Positions 7,933 to 15,654 of a stretch of DNA of 27,798 bases are shown here, in pieces (positions within the stretch are counted from its first letter, which is position 1; each line of letters opens with the position of its first letter). The position numbers and the translations under genes are program-made. Source of the DNA: Bacteroidales bacterium UBA6117 (GTDB lineage: Bacteria; Bacteroidota; Bacteroidia; Bacteroidales; VadinHA17); contig DIWB01000050.1 of the NCBI GenBank assembly GCA_002428385.1, positions 1 to 27,798 of the forward strand, read 5' to 3'. The notes under the pieces were generated by a model that was not told the DNA's origin, made no database searches, and saw only the letters and a program-made list of their open reading frames with translations.

Positions 7933-8014
7933 GCCCCGTCAGGGGCGTCATGATATAGAGCGGGGCATCGCGCCGTTTAAGGTACTTATGCAACACCCAC
8001 CCCTCCCAGGGGGG
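7933..8014. repeat. C/G palindromes in the asnA-aminomutase gap
   Basis: GCCCC-gtca-GGGGC (7933-7946) and CCCC-tccca-GGGG (8000-8012) lie in the gap 7776-8281. They belong to the same loose class as the array at 1951-2146. The rest of the gap, 8015-8281, is pyrimidine-rich then AT-rich with no convincing gene; a TATCTTTA at 8216-8223 is a possible imperfect -7 box for the aminomutase, without a well-spaced -33 partner. Confidence 0.5.
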
Positions 8015-8281
8015 AATCTGTTTTGACCATAATTCAATAATCCGTCCCCGACCTCCCTCTTACTCTGTTTCAGGGTGGGGTGAAGAAAAATATATGCCCC
8101 TTTATATCTATTTCTTCTTTTTTTAATCCCCTCTTTTTTAGGAATTTAATTCTTCATCTTTACTTTTCTTCCAATAAAACTGCTTGATTTATACCTGTTT
8201 CCGGCTGATTTTGACTATCTTTACAAATAGCGGCTGTTCTGAAGCCCCGATACTGCTTGTTATTCCTTTAAATATTTGAAG

Positions 8282-9823
8282 ATGGAGAATGAGGAAAAAA
8301 TTTTTTACACACCCAGAAGATACAACACCATTGAACTGTGGAAGGATGTCACCGAACAGCAATGGAATGATCCCTCCTGGCAGCTGAAACATTCGATACG
8401 CGACATTGAAGATCTTAAAAAAGTAATTAAGCTGAATGATTACCAGGCGGAAGAAATCGCCAGAACTCTTTCCGAACTGAAGAGCCAGGGCAAGGAACCC
8501 ATGCGGATAACTCCCTATTACGCCTCTCTGATGCAGGAAGACCCCTTCCACCCCGTAATGGCACATGGGGAAAAGCAATACAAAAGACTTGACCCGATTT
8601 TCTGGCAGAGCGTCCCGACTCCTGCAAACCTGCTGTTTCCGGATACCGGTCTCGAAGCTGCCATGAGCGAGGGCTCCAGAAGCTTCGGTGCAGCATACCA
8701 GAGATATCCCAACAGAATTGCCCTTTTTGTGGCCGAAAATACAAGCTGCGCCTCTTACTGCGTCCATTGCCAGAGAGCCAAATCGCTCGATTCATCGGTC
8801 GATGTCAATCTGAAAGAAGTTCAGAAAGGTTTGTTCTATATCTGTTACAACAAGAATATCAATGAGGTGCTCGTAACCGGCGGCGACGCTCTTAGAGTAA
8901 GCAAAAAAAGACTGGCCTATATTCTTGAGGAACTCAGCAAAATAGATCATCTCAGGGTGATAAGGATCGCAACCCGTGTACCGGTGGTAATGCCGATGGG
9001 TGTCACCGACGAACTGCTCGATCTTATCAACAAATCGGCTAACAGGTTCACCAGGGGTCCTGAAAAATATGTGTACTTCATGACGCACATCAATCATTAT
9101 CAGGAAATTACAACCGACCTCGCTGCAGCGGTCAAAAGGATCCGGAATCATGGATTCACAATAAGGAACCAGACAGTCCTGCTAAACCATGTCAACGATT
9201 TTTACAAGTCTCTTGCCGAGACATTCAGAAGGATGTTCTGGATAGGTGTTCATCCCTATTACCTCCTTCAGTGCCACAAGGAAAAGGGAATAGTCCATTT
9301 CATCACTCCTATCCAGGTCGGGAAAATATATATGAAACATCTCCAGGGATGGATATCCGGCGTCACTGTACCAAGATACGCGGCAAACATCGAGGGGGGT
9401 GGCGGAAAGGTACTTTTGATGCCTTCCGGCCATGATACCCTCAACCTCGATCGTGAAATAGATGAGAAGATATCTGAGAGTTTTGCAAATGTTATGACAT
9501 GGGATGACAAAAAACTTCTGAAATATGAGGCCCTCGGCAGAACCACCCGTGAAGAATTCGAGGCTGCCGTGAAAATAATGGATGCCTTCATCGGAAGAAA
9601 AGGCGTTTTCCTTCCCAGGCTCATAATCATTGACAGTGAAGGTAACCATATCGAGACAACCAACAGGACAAAACTCCCCGTTCTGGAAAAAATGAAGAAA
9701 GCAAACCTCCTGGGTTATGAACTCAATGATGGAGGAATGCCCCTGACCAATCCGGCTGTGATATCGGATGAACTGGAGAAATTGTTTAATGATTCAGAAT
9801 TTGCCAGCGGAAGTAAAGACTGA
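8282..9823 (+). CDS. Lysine/glutamate 2,3-aminomutase-family radical SAM enzyme
   Basis: A 513-residue PLP- and SAM-dependent aminomutase that should move an alpha-amino group to the beta carbon. The radical SAM cluster motif is CASYCVHC (Cys156, 160, 163; CX3CX2C), followed by Arg165, aligned with the carboxylate-binding Arg134 of clostridial lysine 2,3-aminomutase. NEVLVTGGDAL follows at 194-204. The PLP lysine is Lys376 in EGGGGK. The two aspartates that hold the substrate side-chain amine in the lysine enzyme (Asp293 in YQCD, Asp330 before GGGGK) align here with His332 (LQCH) and Asn369, so lysine is an unlikely substrate; glutamate 2,3-aminomutase is recalled to have Lys and Asn there. 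An alternative TTG at 8276 would add two residues. It is a single gene, convergent with the pseudouridine synthase. Confidence 0.88.
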   Translation: MENEEKIFYTPRRYNTIELWKDVTEQQWNDPSWQLKHSIRDIEDLKKVIKLNDYQAEEIARTLSELKSQGKEPMRITPYYASLMQEDPFHPVMAHGEKQYKRLDPIFWQSVPTPANLLFPDTGLEAAMSEGSRSFGAAYQRYPNRIALFVAENTSCASYCVHCQRAKSLDSSVDVNLKEVQKGLFYICYNKNINEVLVTGGDALRVSKKRLAYILEELSKIDHLRVIRIATRVPVVMPMGVTDELLDLINKSANRFTRGPEKYVYFMTHINHYQEITTDLAAAVKRIRNHGFTIRNQTVLLNHVNDFYKSLAETFRRMFWIGVHPYYLLQCHKEKGIVHFITPIQVGKIYMKHLQGWISGVTVPRYAANIEGGGGKVLLMPSGHDTLNLDREIDEKISESFANVMTWDDKKLLKYEALGRTTREEFEAAVKIMDAFIGRKGVFLPRLIIIDSEGNHIETTNRTKLPVLEKMKKANLLGYELNDGGMPLTNPAVISDELEKLFNDSEFASGSKD

Positions 9824-9858
9824 ATGAAATCCTGCATCAGGGGAGGCTTCCGTCCGGC

Positions 9859-10731
9859 TCACTTTTTGTAGCGCTCGTCCTTCTTCCTGAGCGACAGAAA
9901 TCCTTCAGGCATCGGTGATTTCACAAGTATCGTCTTTCCGCTTTCCGGATGAGGAAATGAGAGAGAAAATGCATGCAGCCTGACCCTGCGGCGGAATTCA
10001 TCCGACGCTCCGTATTTCCTGTCTCCAATGATCGGACATCCTATATCGGAGAGATGAACCCTGATCTGATTTTTCCTTCCGGTCTCGGTGCTTACATCCA
10101 GAAGTGCATGATCAACGATCCTTCTGATTACCTTGTAATGGGTGATTGAAAATTTCGCATTTTCAGGATTCTTTGTCGAGTGAACTTTCTGCGAACGGTC
10201 CTCAACAAGCCAGCTTTTGATGGTGTCTTCGTCCTTTTCAGGCAGTCCCTCCACCAGGGCATAATAGTGTTTTTCAGTCCGTTCCCAGTTCTCCTTGATG
10301 ATCTCCATGGTCTCACTGTTCTTTGCGAACAGCAGGACTCCCGACACTTCCTTATCGAGCCGGTGCACCACATGAGCCCTGAATTTTCCCTTGCTCTGCT
10401 TATCCAGAAACTCCGAAACTATATTCTGGATGCTCAGGCTGCCGTCGGTGCTTGAGGTCGGCCTTCCGGGAGGCTTGTCGACAACAATGACGTATCCGTC
10501 CTCATACAGTACCGGAAAAGGAAGCCCTGCCCTGGCTGCATTACCGGCCTGACGGTTCACCTCTACAATATCTCCCGGCTTCAGCGGTGCTGCAAAATAT
10601 GTTACCGGCTTGTCATTTACACGGATGGTCTCCCCCTGCAACAGTTTCTTTATCCTGGTCCGGGGCGAGTCGGGAAAGAGTTCCCTGAGATACTCCATCA
10701 GCGTAACCGCTTTTTCTACCTTGCTTTTCAA
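9859..10731 (-). CDS. RluA-family 23S rRNA/tRNA-type pseudouridine synthase
   Basis: An enzyme that isomerises uridine to pseudouridine in structured RNA. From TTG 10731 it has 290 residues: an S4-like RNA-binding domain at about 8-60 (LMEYLRELFPDSPRTRIKKL, then IRVNDKPV and LKPGDIVEV), then the catalytic domain with VVDKPPG (83-89) and HRLDKEVSGVLLFAK, where Asp126 is the catalytic aspartate. TGRKNQIRVHL is the second family hallmark. The start is uncertain: the open frame reaches 10839, which would overlap the divergent gene, while the first good ATG is 10698. TTG 10731 is preferred because a TACCTTTG box lies just upstream and the extra residues match homologues' N-terminal strand. The RNA target cannot be told from sequence. 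Confidence 0.88.
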   Translation of the reverse strand: MKSKVEKAVTLMEYLRELFPDSPRTRIKKLLQGETIRVNDKPVTYFAAPLKPGDIVEVNRQAGNAARAGLPFPVLYEDGYVIVVDKPPGRPTSSTDGSLSIQNIVSEFLDKQSKGKFRAHVVHRLDKEVSGVLLFAKNSETMEIIKENWERTEKHYYALVEGLPEKDEDTIKSWLVEDRSQKVHSTKNPENAKFSITHYKVIRRIVDHALLDVSTETGRKNQIRVHLSDIGCPIIGDRKYGASDEFRRRVRLHAFSLSFPHPESGKTILVKSPMPEGFLSLRKKDERYKK

Positions 10732-10759
10732 TACCGGATATCTGTTTACATTACAAAGA

Positions 10760-10767
10760 CAAAGGTA
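10760..10767 (-). promoter_or_regulatory. -7 box (TACCTTTG) of the pseudouridine synthase gene
   Basis: Exact match on the minus strand to the Bacteroidota -7 element TAnnTTTG, about 29 bases before the chosen TTG start at 10731. No good TTTG -33 partner is visible, so the call rests on the -7 box and its position between two divergent genes. It also argues against the longer ORF start at 10839. Confidence 0.4.
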
Positions 10768-10771
10768 ATGT

Positions 10772-10804
10772 TTTGATCTGATCCGCGTTATATTCTTATC
10801 TTTA
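10772..10804 (+). promoter_or_regulatory. Promoter of the T9SS cargo gene
   Basis: TTTG at 10772-10775, 21 bases, then TATCTTTA at 10797-10804 (one mismatch to TAnnTTTG). The predicted transcription start falls just before the ATG at 10825, giving a very short leader. It is interleaved with the opposite-strand -7 box at 10760-10767. Confidence 0.45.
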
Positions 10805-10824
10805 TCCCTGCAACCCACCAGCAG

Positions 10825-12051
10825 ATGAAGATAAGGCATATTCCGGTCCTCGCGGCTTTCTTCCTTTCAGCCTTTCAGATTTCAGCCCAGCAGGCCGGCT
10901 GTCCTGACCGCCTGGCTGTAAACTACGACCCGGAAGCCATTGTCAACGACGGCAGCTGCAGATACAATCCGGCCAATATTGCGCCGCTGGGCAGCCTTAA
11001 CCTCGACGCGGAAATCTCTGAAACATCGGGACTTATATTCCGGGATAACATGTTCTGGACTCACAACGACAATACTGATATCAACCTCTATGCCATTGAC
11101 ACGCTCTACGGAAAGGTAATAAGACCGTATCCGCTGACCGGTCTTACAAACACCGACTGGGAAGAGATAACCCAGGATGAGAATTATATCTACATAGGAG
11201 ATTTCGGCAACAATTCGGGCAACCGCACCGACCTGAAGGTCTACAGAGTTGCAAGGCAAAGCATCCCCGGCAACACGCTTCAGTTCGATTCAATTTGCTT
11301 TTCATACCCCGAACAGGTTGATTTTGATTCAGAGTCCTATGATTCGGATTTCGACTGCGAAGCTTTTATCGTATCGGGCGACAGCCTCTATCTTTTCACC
11401 AAGGGCTGGGCAAGCAACACTACCACGCTTTACTCCGTACCGAAAAGCCCCGGAACCTGGGATGCAAAAATGAGGTCGTCACTCAATGTAAACGGCCTCA
11501 TAACCGGCGCCGTTTATATCGGGGAGAAAAGGGTAATTGTCCTCACCGGGTACAGCGAAAAACTAAAACCATTCCTTTACATGCTGTACGACTTTACCGG
11601 CACCGGGTTCTTCGACGGCAACAAGCGGAAAATTGACCTGCTTCTCCCTTACCACCAGGTGGAGGCCATAACCACCACAAGCGGCACGCGGTTCTTCATA
11701 ACAAACGAGGCCTTTTCATATGAGCCCCTGATTAAGAACCGCCAGAAAATTCATCTGGTTGACCTCAGGAGCTTTCTGGGCGATTACCTTGGACTTTCCG
11801 TACCTGTTCCTGATAGCCTCAACAGTTTCATAATCTCCCCCAATCCCACAAATGAATATATACTCGTCCAGAGTCTACCTGAACTGATTCCGGCAGATTA
11901 TTTCCTGATAAACATATCAGGACAGATTGTGAAATCGGGGGAACTTGAATCCGACAGCTCGGTGGTTAATCTGTCAGATCTCAGTTCGGGAATTTATTTC
12001 CTGAGGATCGGGACGGAAAAACGGCACGCCTATAAAATTGTAAAGGAATAG
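10825..12051 (+). CDS. Exported beta-propeller-like protein with T9SS type A sorting domain
   Basis: A 408-residue secreted protein. A signal peptide (MKIRHIPVLAAFFLSAFQISA) is followed by a small Cys-bounded motif CPDRLAVNYDPEAIVNDGSC, a form seen repeatedly in Bacteroidota surface proteins. Residues of roughly 60-320 show blade-like repeats (GLIFRDNMFWTHNDN, DENYIYIGDFGNNSGNR, DSLYLFTKGW, GTRFFITNEAF), consistent with a propeller of unassigned function. The last 75 residues form a type IX secretion C-terminal domain: FIISPNPTNEYILVQS, LINISGQIVKSGEL, and LSSGIYFLRIGTEKRHAYKIVKE. Such tails direct export across the outer membrane and surface attachment. It is divergent from the pseudouridine synthase and convergent with the flavodoxin-like gene. 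Confidence 0.85.
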   Translation: MKIRHIPVLAAFFLSAFQISAQQAGCPDRLAVNYDPEAIVNDGSCRYNPANIAPLGSLNLDAEISETSGLIFRDNMFWTHNDNTDINLYAIDTLYGKVIRPYPLTGLTNTDWEEITQDENYIYIGDFGNNSGNRTDLKVYRVARQSIPGNTLQFDSICFSYPEQVDFDSESYDSDFDCEAFIVSGDSLYLFTKGWASNTTTLYSVPKSPGTWDAKMRSSLNVNGLITGAVYIGEKRVIVLTGYSEKLKPFLYMLYDFTGTGFFDGNKRKIDLLLPYHQVEAITTTSGTRFFITNEAFSYEPLIKNRQKIHLVDLRSFLGDYLGLSVPVPDSLNSFIISPNPTNEYILVQSLPELIPADYFLINISGQIVKSGELESDSSVVNLSDLSSGIYFLRIGTEKRHAYKIVKE

Positions 12052-12068
12052 TTTTATTTGTCAAAAAA

Positions 12069-12156
12069 CGGTATGCGGTTCGCGGTATGCGGTATGCGGC
12101 TAAGGGCACAGGGCACAAGGCACAGACCCCTTCGTCTTGCGTCTTTTGTCCCCTTC
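12069..12156. repeat. Tandem-word tract between convergent gene ends
   Basis: The 109-base gap between two convergent genes is almost entirely short word repeats: CGGTATG/CGGTTCG units at 12069-12099, GGGCACA/AGGCACA units at 12104-12125, and on the minus strand GACAAAAGACGCAAGACGAAG (12130-12156, partly). Each side is purine-rich on the strand of the gene that ends there. No conventional terminator is visible, so the tract occupies the terminator position. Confidence 0.55.
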
Positions 12157-12160
12157 TCTC

Positions 12161-12754
12161 TTACACCTTTATCCCCTGCAGCACCATCTTCCCGAACTCC
12201 AAACACCCAGGTCTCTTCAGGTTGTCGTACTCCGGCATCTTGTAGCCCTGCATCTGCTTGCGAACATCTGGTTCCATCAACCCGTAGGTTATCCTTCCCA
12301 GGAACACCTTCGAGGGAAGCCCGGGCACTCCGCACAGCGCTGCAATATGATCATCAATAAGAAGCTTTGTCTGCTCCGGCCCGACAGGCTTCATCATGTT
12401 TCCGCATACAGCAAAATAACCTCTCAGCCTTGTTTTGAGAAGATCCTTCCTGGCGGCAATGAAATCCTGAAGCTCCTGCGACACCTTACCCGCCCGGATA
12501 GCTCCTCCGATTATTACATGCTGATAAGCTGAGAGGTCGGGATTCTCCCTTACATCGAACACATTTGCTATTCCATCCATCCCTTCGGAGATCCAGAGGG
12601 AAGCATCCCTGGATGATCCGCACCATGTCCCGTACACCACTGCCCACTTTCTGTCGGAGGGCATGGGGTAATACTCGAGCGGATAGCTTTTCCGCGTTGT
12701 TAATAATGCACCCATGGCAAGTAAACCTGATTTGATGAATGTTCTCTTTTTCAT
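12161..12754 (-). CDS. Exported flavodoxin-like domain protein
   Basis: A 197-residue protein with an N-terminal export signal (MKKRTFIKSGLLAMGALL, a hydrophobic stretch after KKR), then a flavodoxin fold. The phosphate-binding loop region is VVYGTWCGSSRDAS (39-52), followed by the strand HVIIGGAIRAGKVS, the helix QELQDFIAARKDLLKTR and strand GYFAVCGN. This matches the HemG-like Flavodoxin_5 class (protoporphyrinogen oxidase-like), where the FMN loop is T-x-(T/S/W)-G-x-(S/T). Export of a flavodoxin-like domain to the periplasm is common among Bacteroidota 'flavodoxin domain-containing' proteins. Its electron partner is unknown. It has the same strand as the PQQ lipoprotein upstream, 151 bases apart, with a TATACATA...TATGTATA inverted repeat within that gap. 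The stop lies next to a repeat tract. Confidence 0.75.
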   Translation of the reverse strand: MKKRTFIKSGLLAMGALLTTRKSYPLEYYPMPSDRKWAVVYGTWCGSSRDASLWISEGMDGIANVFDVRENPDLSAYQHVIIGGAIRAGKVSQELQDFIAARKDLLKTRLRGYFAVCGNMMKPVGPEQTKLLIDDHIAALCGVPGLPSKVFLGRITYGLMEPDVRKQMQGYKMPEYDNLKRPGCLEFGKMVLQGIKV

Positions 12755-12905
12755 CAGTATATAATTTTTAATTTAATGGTCTGATGGAACCCACATGGTT
12801 GAAAGTTATATACATACGTGTTTGTGTATTTGATACATGCGGGTTTCATATGTATAGTTTCTAGGCTGGAATCTTACCTTTCAGTTTGTTTTTTTCTCTA
12901 AGGTC

Positions 12906-14294
12906 TCAGTTTTTGATGCAGTATAGCTTATCTCCTGATCTGAAAATATAAGCATCGCCTGCCACTGCAACAGAAGCCCAGAATTTATTCCCTTCAAGAG
13001 AGTTCTCAGCTACCTGTTCGAATGCCGGGCCGGCTTTGAATACCCGTGTTGTACCGTTTTCATCAAAAAAGTAAACTCTTTCATTGAAGGCCCAAGGTGA
13101 TGACCAGACGCTTCCAATCCCGGTGATCCTTTTCTGGTACTTGAGTGAGCCGTCGGTTGCATCCAGAACTGCTATTTCGCCTCTGCTTCCAATGACATAA
13201 AGAAGGCCGTTGTAAAGCAAGGGAGATGGATTTGCCAGGCCTGATTCCTCCGTTTGCCATGCAACTTCACCTGAAGTGCCTGCTTTTACAGCAAACAGGA
13301 CACTTTTAGCTTCTCTCCCTCCGGCATTACCAAGATAAAGAAGTTCCTCATCACCCGTAGGAGATGGTATCACCTGCTCGCCTCCCAGCTTGAGTTCCCA
13401 AAGAAGCTTTCCGGTTTCTGGATCATAGGATCTTGCTGTTTTCCCCGTTGTGACAAGCTCGGTACCTGATTTATTCTTCCAGATGAACGGAGTGCTGTAT
13501 GTTGTTTTTTCATCACGGGTTACCCTCCAAAGCTCATTTCCGGTGGCAATATCAAGAGCAAGCAGGAAGGAGTTTTCTTCATTATCAGCCTGAATGAAGA
13601 CTTTATCATTATAAATTACCGGCGAAGATCCGGTTCCCCATCCTCTCTGGGTATAATAAACCCCCGGATCCTTTTGCCAGATCAGGTTGCCTTCCATATC
13701 ATAACAGAAAATCCCGTGCATGCCAAAGGAAGCAACTATCTGCTTCCCATTGGTAACCGGAGTTTCGCATGCATAGGTGCTATTCTGATTCTTTCCTGCC
13801 TTTGGTGCTCCCTGATAGGCAACCTGCCTCCAGTTCTCCCTTCCGGTCGCCAGATCGAAGCAGATAACTTCCCATTTATATATTTCATTTATATAGCTTG
13901 TATCCCGGACTTCAGGGACTGGTGGTCCGGCAGGCTGAGGAGGCCTCTGACCCTGTTGAGCCGCCTGTCCCCCCTGAGGCCCCTGGACTGCCTGTGGCGG
14001 AGGTCCTGCCGGTCTTTCCGGTGCAGGGTTTACTTTTTCAGGAAATGTAGAAGTAATAAAAACCTTGGTTCCCCATACAACAGGTGATGAATAACCAGTA
14101 CCGTTCAGATCGGCACTCCATAGTACATTCTTACCGGTACCCCATTCAGTTGGCAGACCGGAGGCTGTAACCGACATGGTTCCTTCCGATCCCCTGAACT
14201 GAGTCCAGTTCTGTTTTGTTGTGCATGATGTCAGCAGCATAAAGGGCAGTATAACTGCCAAAATAAATATCCCGATAAGGTTCTTTCTATTCAT
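12906..14294 (-). CDS. PQQ-binding-like beta-propeller lipoprotein
   Basis: A 462-residue exported protein. The signal peptide ends in lipobox LLTSC with the lipidated Cys at 24. The rest is a Trp-docking-type propeller with repeated WS-rich blades: WTQFRG, NVLWSADLNGTGYSSPVVWGTKVFI, GNLIWQKD, GNELWRVTRDEKTTYSTPFIW, GKLLWELKLGG, SGEVAWQTEESGLANPSPLLYNGLLYVIGSRG and YKLYCIKN-like final strand. This is the PQQ-like/BamB-like propeller class; nothing shows that it truly binds PQQ. Residues 90-129 are a Pro/Gln/Gly-rich low-complexity insert between blades. The gene is divergent from the Gfo/Idh gene across 184 bases and upstream of the flavodoxin-like gene. Confidence 0.82.
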   Translation of the reverse strand: MNRKNLIGIFILAVILPFMLLTSCTTKQNWTQFRGSEGTMSVTASGLPTEWGTGKNVLWSADLNGTGYSSPVVWGTKVFITSTFPEKVNPAPERPAGPPPQAVQGPQGGQAAQQGQRPPQPAGPPVPEVRDTSYINEIYKWEVICFDLATGRENWRQVAYQGAPKAGKNQNSTYACETPVTNGKQIVASFGMHGIFCYDMEGNLIWQKDPGVYYTQRGWGTGSSPVIYNDKVFIQADNEENSFLLALDIATGNELWRVTRDEKTTYSTPFIWKNKSGTELVTTGKTARSYDPETGKLLWELKLGGEQVIPSPTGDEELLYLGNAGGREAKSVLFAVKAGTSGEVAWQTEESGLANPSPLLYNGLLYVIGSRGEIAVLDATDGSLKYQKRITGIGSVWSSPWAFNERVYFFDENGTTRVFKAGPAFEQVAENSLEGNKFWASVAVAGDAYIFRSGDKLYCIKN

Positions 14295-14478
14295 GTTTAC
14301 TTTTAAGTTATTTCTGGTTAAATTTCAGCAGATAAAAATAAGAATTTACAAATATCCTGCAACATGATTTAGACCGGCAGCGGCATCACGAAAAACCACT
14401 TAAGAAAAATCATCCCGGGCAGTTACATTTAAAGCATACAGATTGCATTTTTCTTTTTGTAAATTACGCTTTTAAAAT

Positions 14479-15573
14479 ATGATGGAAAATAAAAAGGTTG
14501 TCATTGGTTTTATCGGAGCCGGCGGTATAGCCCGCTCCCATGCCTTCTCTCTGAATTCCCTCAAATTCTATTACCCTGATGCACCTGAGGTTGAGCTGGC
14601 TGCAGTGACCTCCGCCCGGAAGGAAAGCCGGGAATCGTTTGCCTCCAGGTACGGTTTTCAGAAAGCCTGCACTGCTGAAGAACTTCTGGCCGATAAAAGG
14701 ATCAGCACAATTTTCATCCTTGGTCCAAATAACGTCCATTATCTGCATTTCAGGGCAGCAGCAGCCATGGACCATGTGCAGGGGATCTACCTCGAGAAAC
14801 CTGTCTGTTCCAGCCAGGAAGAGGAGAAAGGTATAATTGAGATTGTAAGTTCCCGTCCCGGTTTGCAGGTGCAGGTCGGATTCCAGTATCTGTACACTTC
14901 TGCCGTAAGGGAAGCCCTGACTTTCTGGAAGTCGGGAGTATTGGGCAAACCCGTCCATTTCGAATTCAAATACTACCACAGCGATTACCTGAAGAAATCA
15001 TACCGCGAAAAACGTGTCACCCGGCTTACTCCGGCCCCCGACGGAGGTGCAATGGCCGACCTTGGTTCGCATATTCTCAGCCTGCTTATAGCATTTATGG
15101 GAGAGAAAGTGGAAATAACCAGTGCTGTACAGGCCGGAGAATTTGAAGACGTACCGGCAGGCTCTGACCTTTTCAGCCAGATCTCCCTCTTCGACAGGGA
15201 AAGCCGTGCAGCAGGCACTCTTTCTGCAAGCCGTATCAGCTCGGGAACAGGCGACAGTCTGTCGTTCGAGCTCTATGCAACCGGCGGGGCCATCAGGTTC
15301 TCATCCGAGAATCCCGGCCAGTTTGAATATTATACAGAGGAATCGGGAACATGGTCAAGGAAGGTTACAGGCAGCAATTATAAACCGTTCACTTCCTTCC
15401 CGTCGGGACATGTGCCTGGTGGCTGGCACAGGGCAATGATGCATGCCCACTATGTTTTCCTCACCGGCAGCCATACCGAAACATTTGTCCCTGATATTAT
15501 GCACGGACTTGCAGTCCAGAAGCTTCTTGCAAGCACCGCCGAACACCTTGCAATTTTCAGGAAACGTTATTAA
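14479..15573 (+). CDS. Gfo/Idh/MocA-family NAD(P)-dependent oxidoreductase
   Basis: A 364-residue sugar-type dehydrogenase. The Rossmann loop is GFIGAGGIARSHAFSL (10-25), the conserved active-site strand carries YLEKPVCSS with Glu106-Lys107-Pro108, and the C-terminal domain has DGGAMADLGSHILSLL, in which the Asp-x-x-x-His pattern (D...GSH) is the family's catalytic position. Such enzymes oxidise or reduce sugars, inositols or their derivatives; the substrate cannot be told from sequence. It is the first gene of a plus-strand run containing a membrane acyltransferase and GH92 remnant, which suggests a role in carbohydrate use. The start ATG ATG allows either Met; 14479 is the upstream one. Confidence 0.88.
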   Translation: MMENKKVVIGFIGAGGIARSHAFSLNSLKFYYPDAPEVELAAVTSARKESRESFASRYGFQKACTAEELLADKRISTIFILGPNNVHYLHFRAAAAMDHVQGIYLEKPVCSSQEEEKGIIEIVSSRPGLQVQVGFQYLYTSAVREALTFWKSGVLGKPVHFEFKYYHSDYLKKSYREKRVTRLTPAPDGGAMADLGSHILSLLIAFMGEKVEITSAVQAGEFEDVPAGSDLFSQISLFDRESRAAGTLSASRISSGTGDSLSFELYATGGAIRFSSENPGQFEYYTEESGTWSRKVTGSNYKPFTSFPSGHVPGGWHRAMMHAHYVFLTGSHTETFVPDIMHGLAVQKLLASTAEHLAIFRKRY

Positions 15574-15624
15574 TATTTGTGGCAGGAAAAAATGCCGCCA
15601 AGGAGCTAAGAGACTAATATTTAT

Positions 15625-15632
15625 TAAATTTG
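15625..15632 (+). promoter_or_regulatory. -7 box TAAATTTG before the membrane acyltransferase gene
   Basis: Exact TAnnTTTG match 23 bases before the ATG at 15655, in an 81-base gap after the Gfo/Idh gene. There is no clear TTTG at the -33 distance. It suggests that the acyltransferase and GH92 genes have their own promoter. Confidence 0.35.
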
Positions 15633-15654
15633 GATTAACCTCAAACCTTCCAAT

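Noticed and set aside
8189..8767. 192-codon minus-strand open frame over the aminomutase start
   Set aside because: Antisense of a strongly conserved enzyme gene, with cysteine-rich low-quality sequence and no family resemblance.
10732..10839. N-terminal extension of the pseudouridine synthase
   Set aside because: It would overlap the divergent T9SS gene and cover both promoters, and the added sequence has no domain resemblance.
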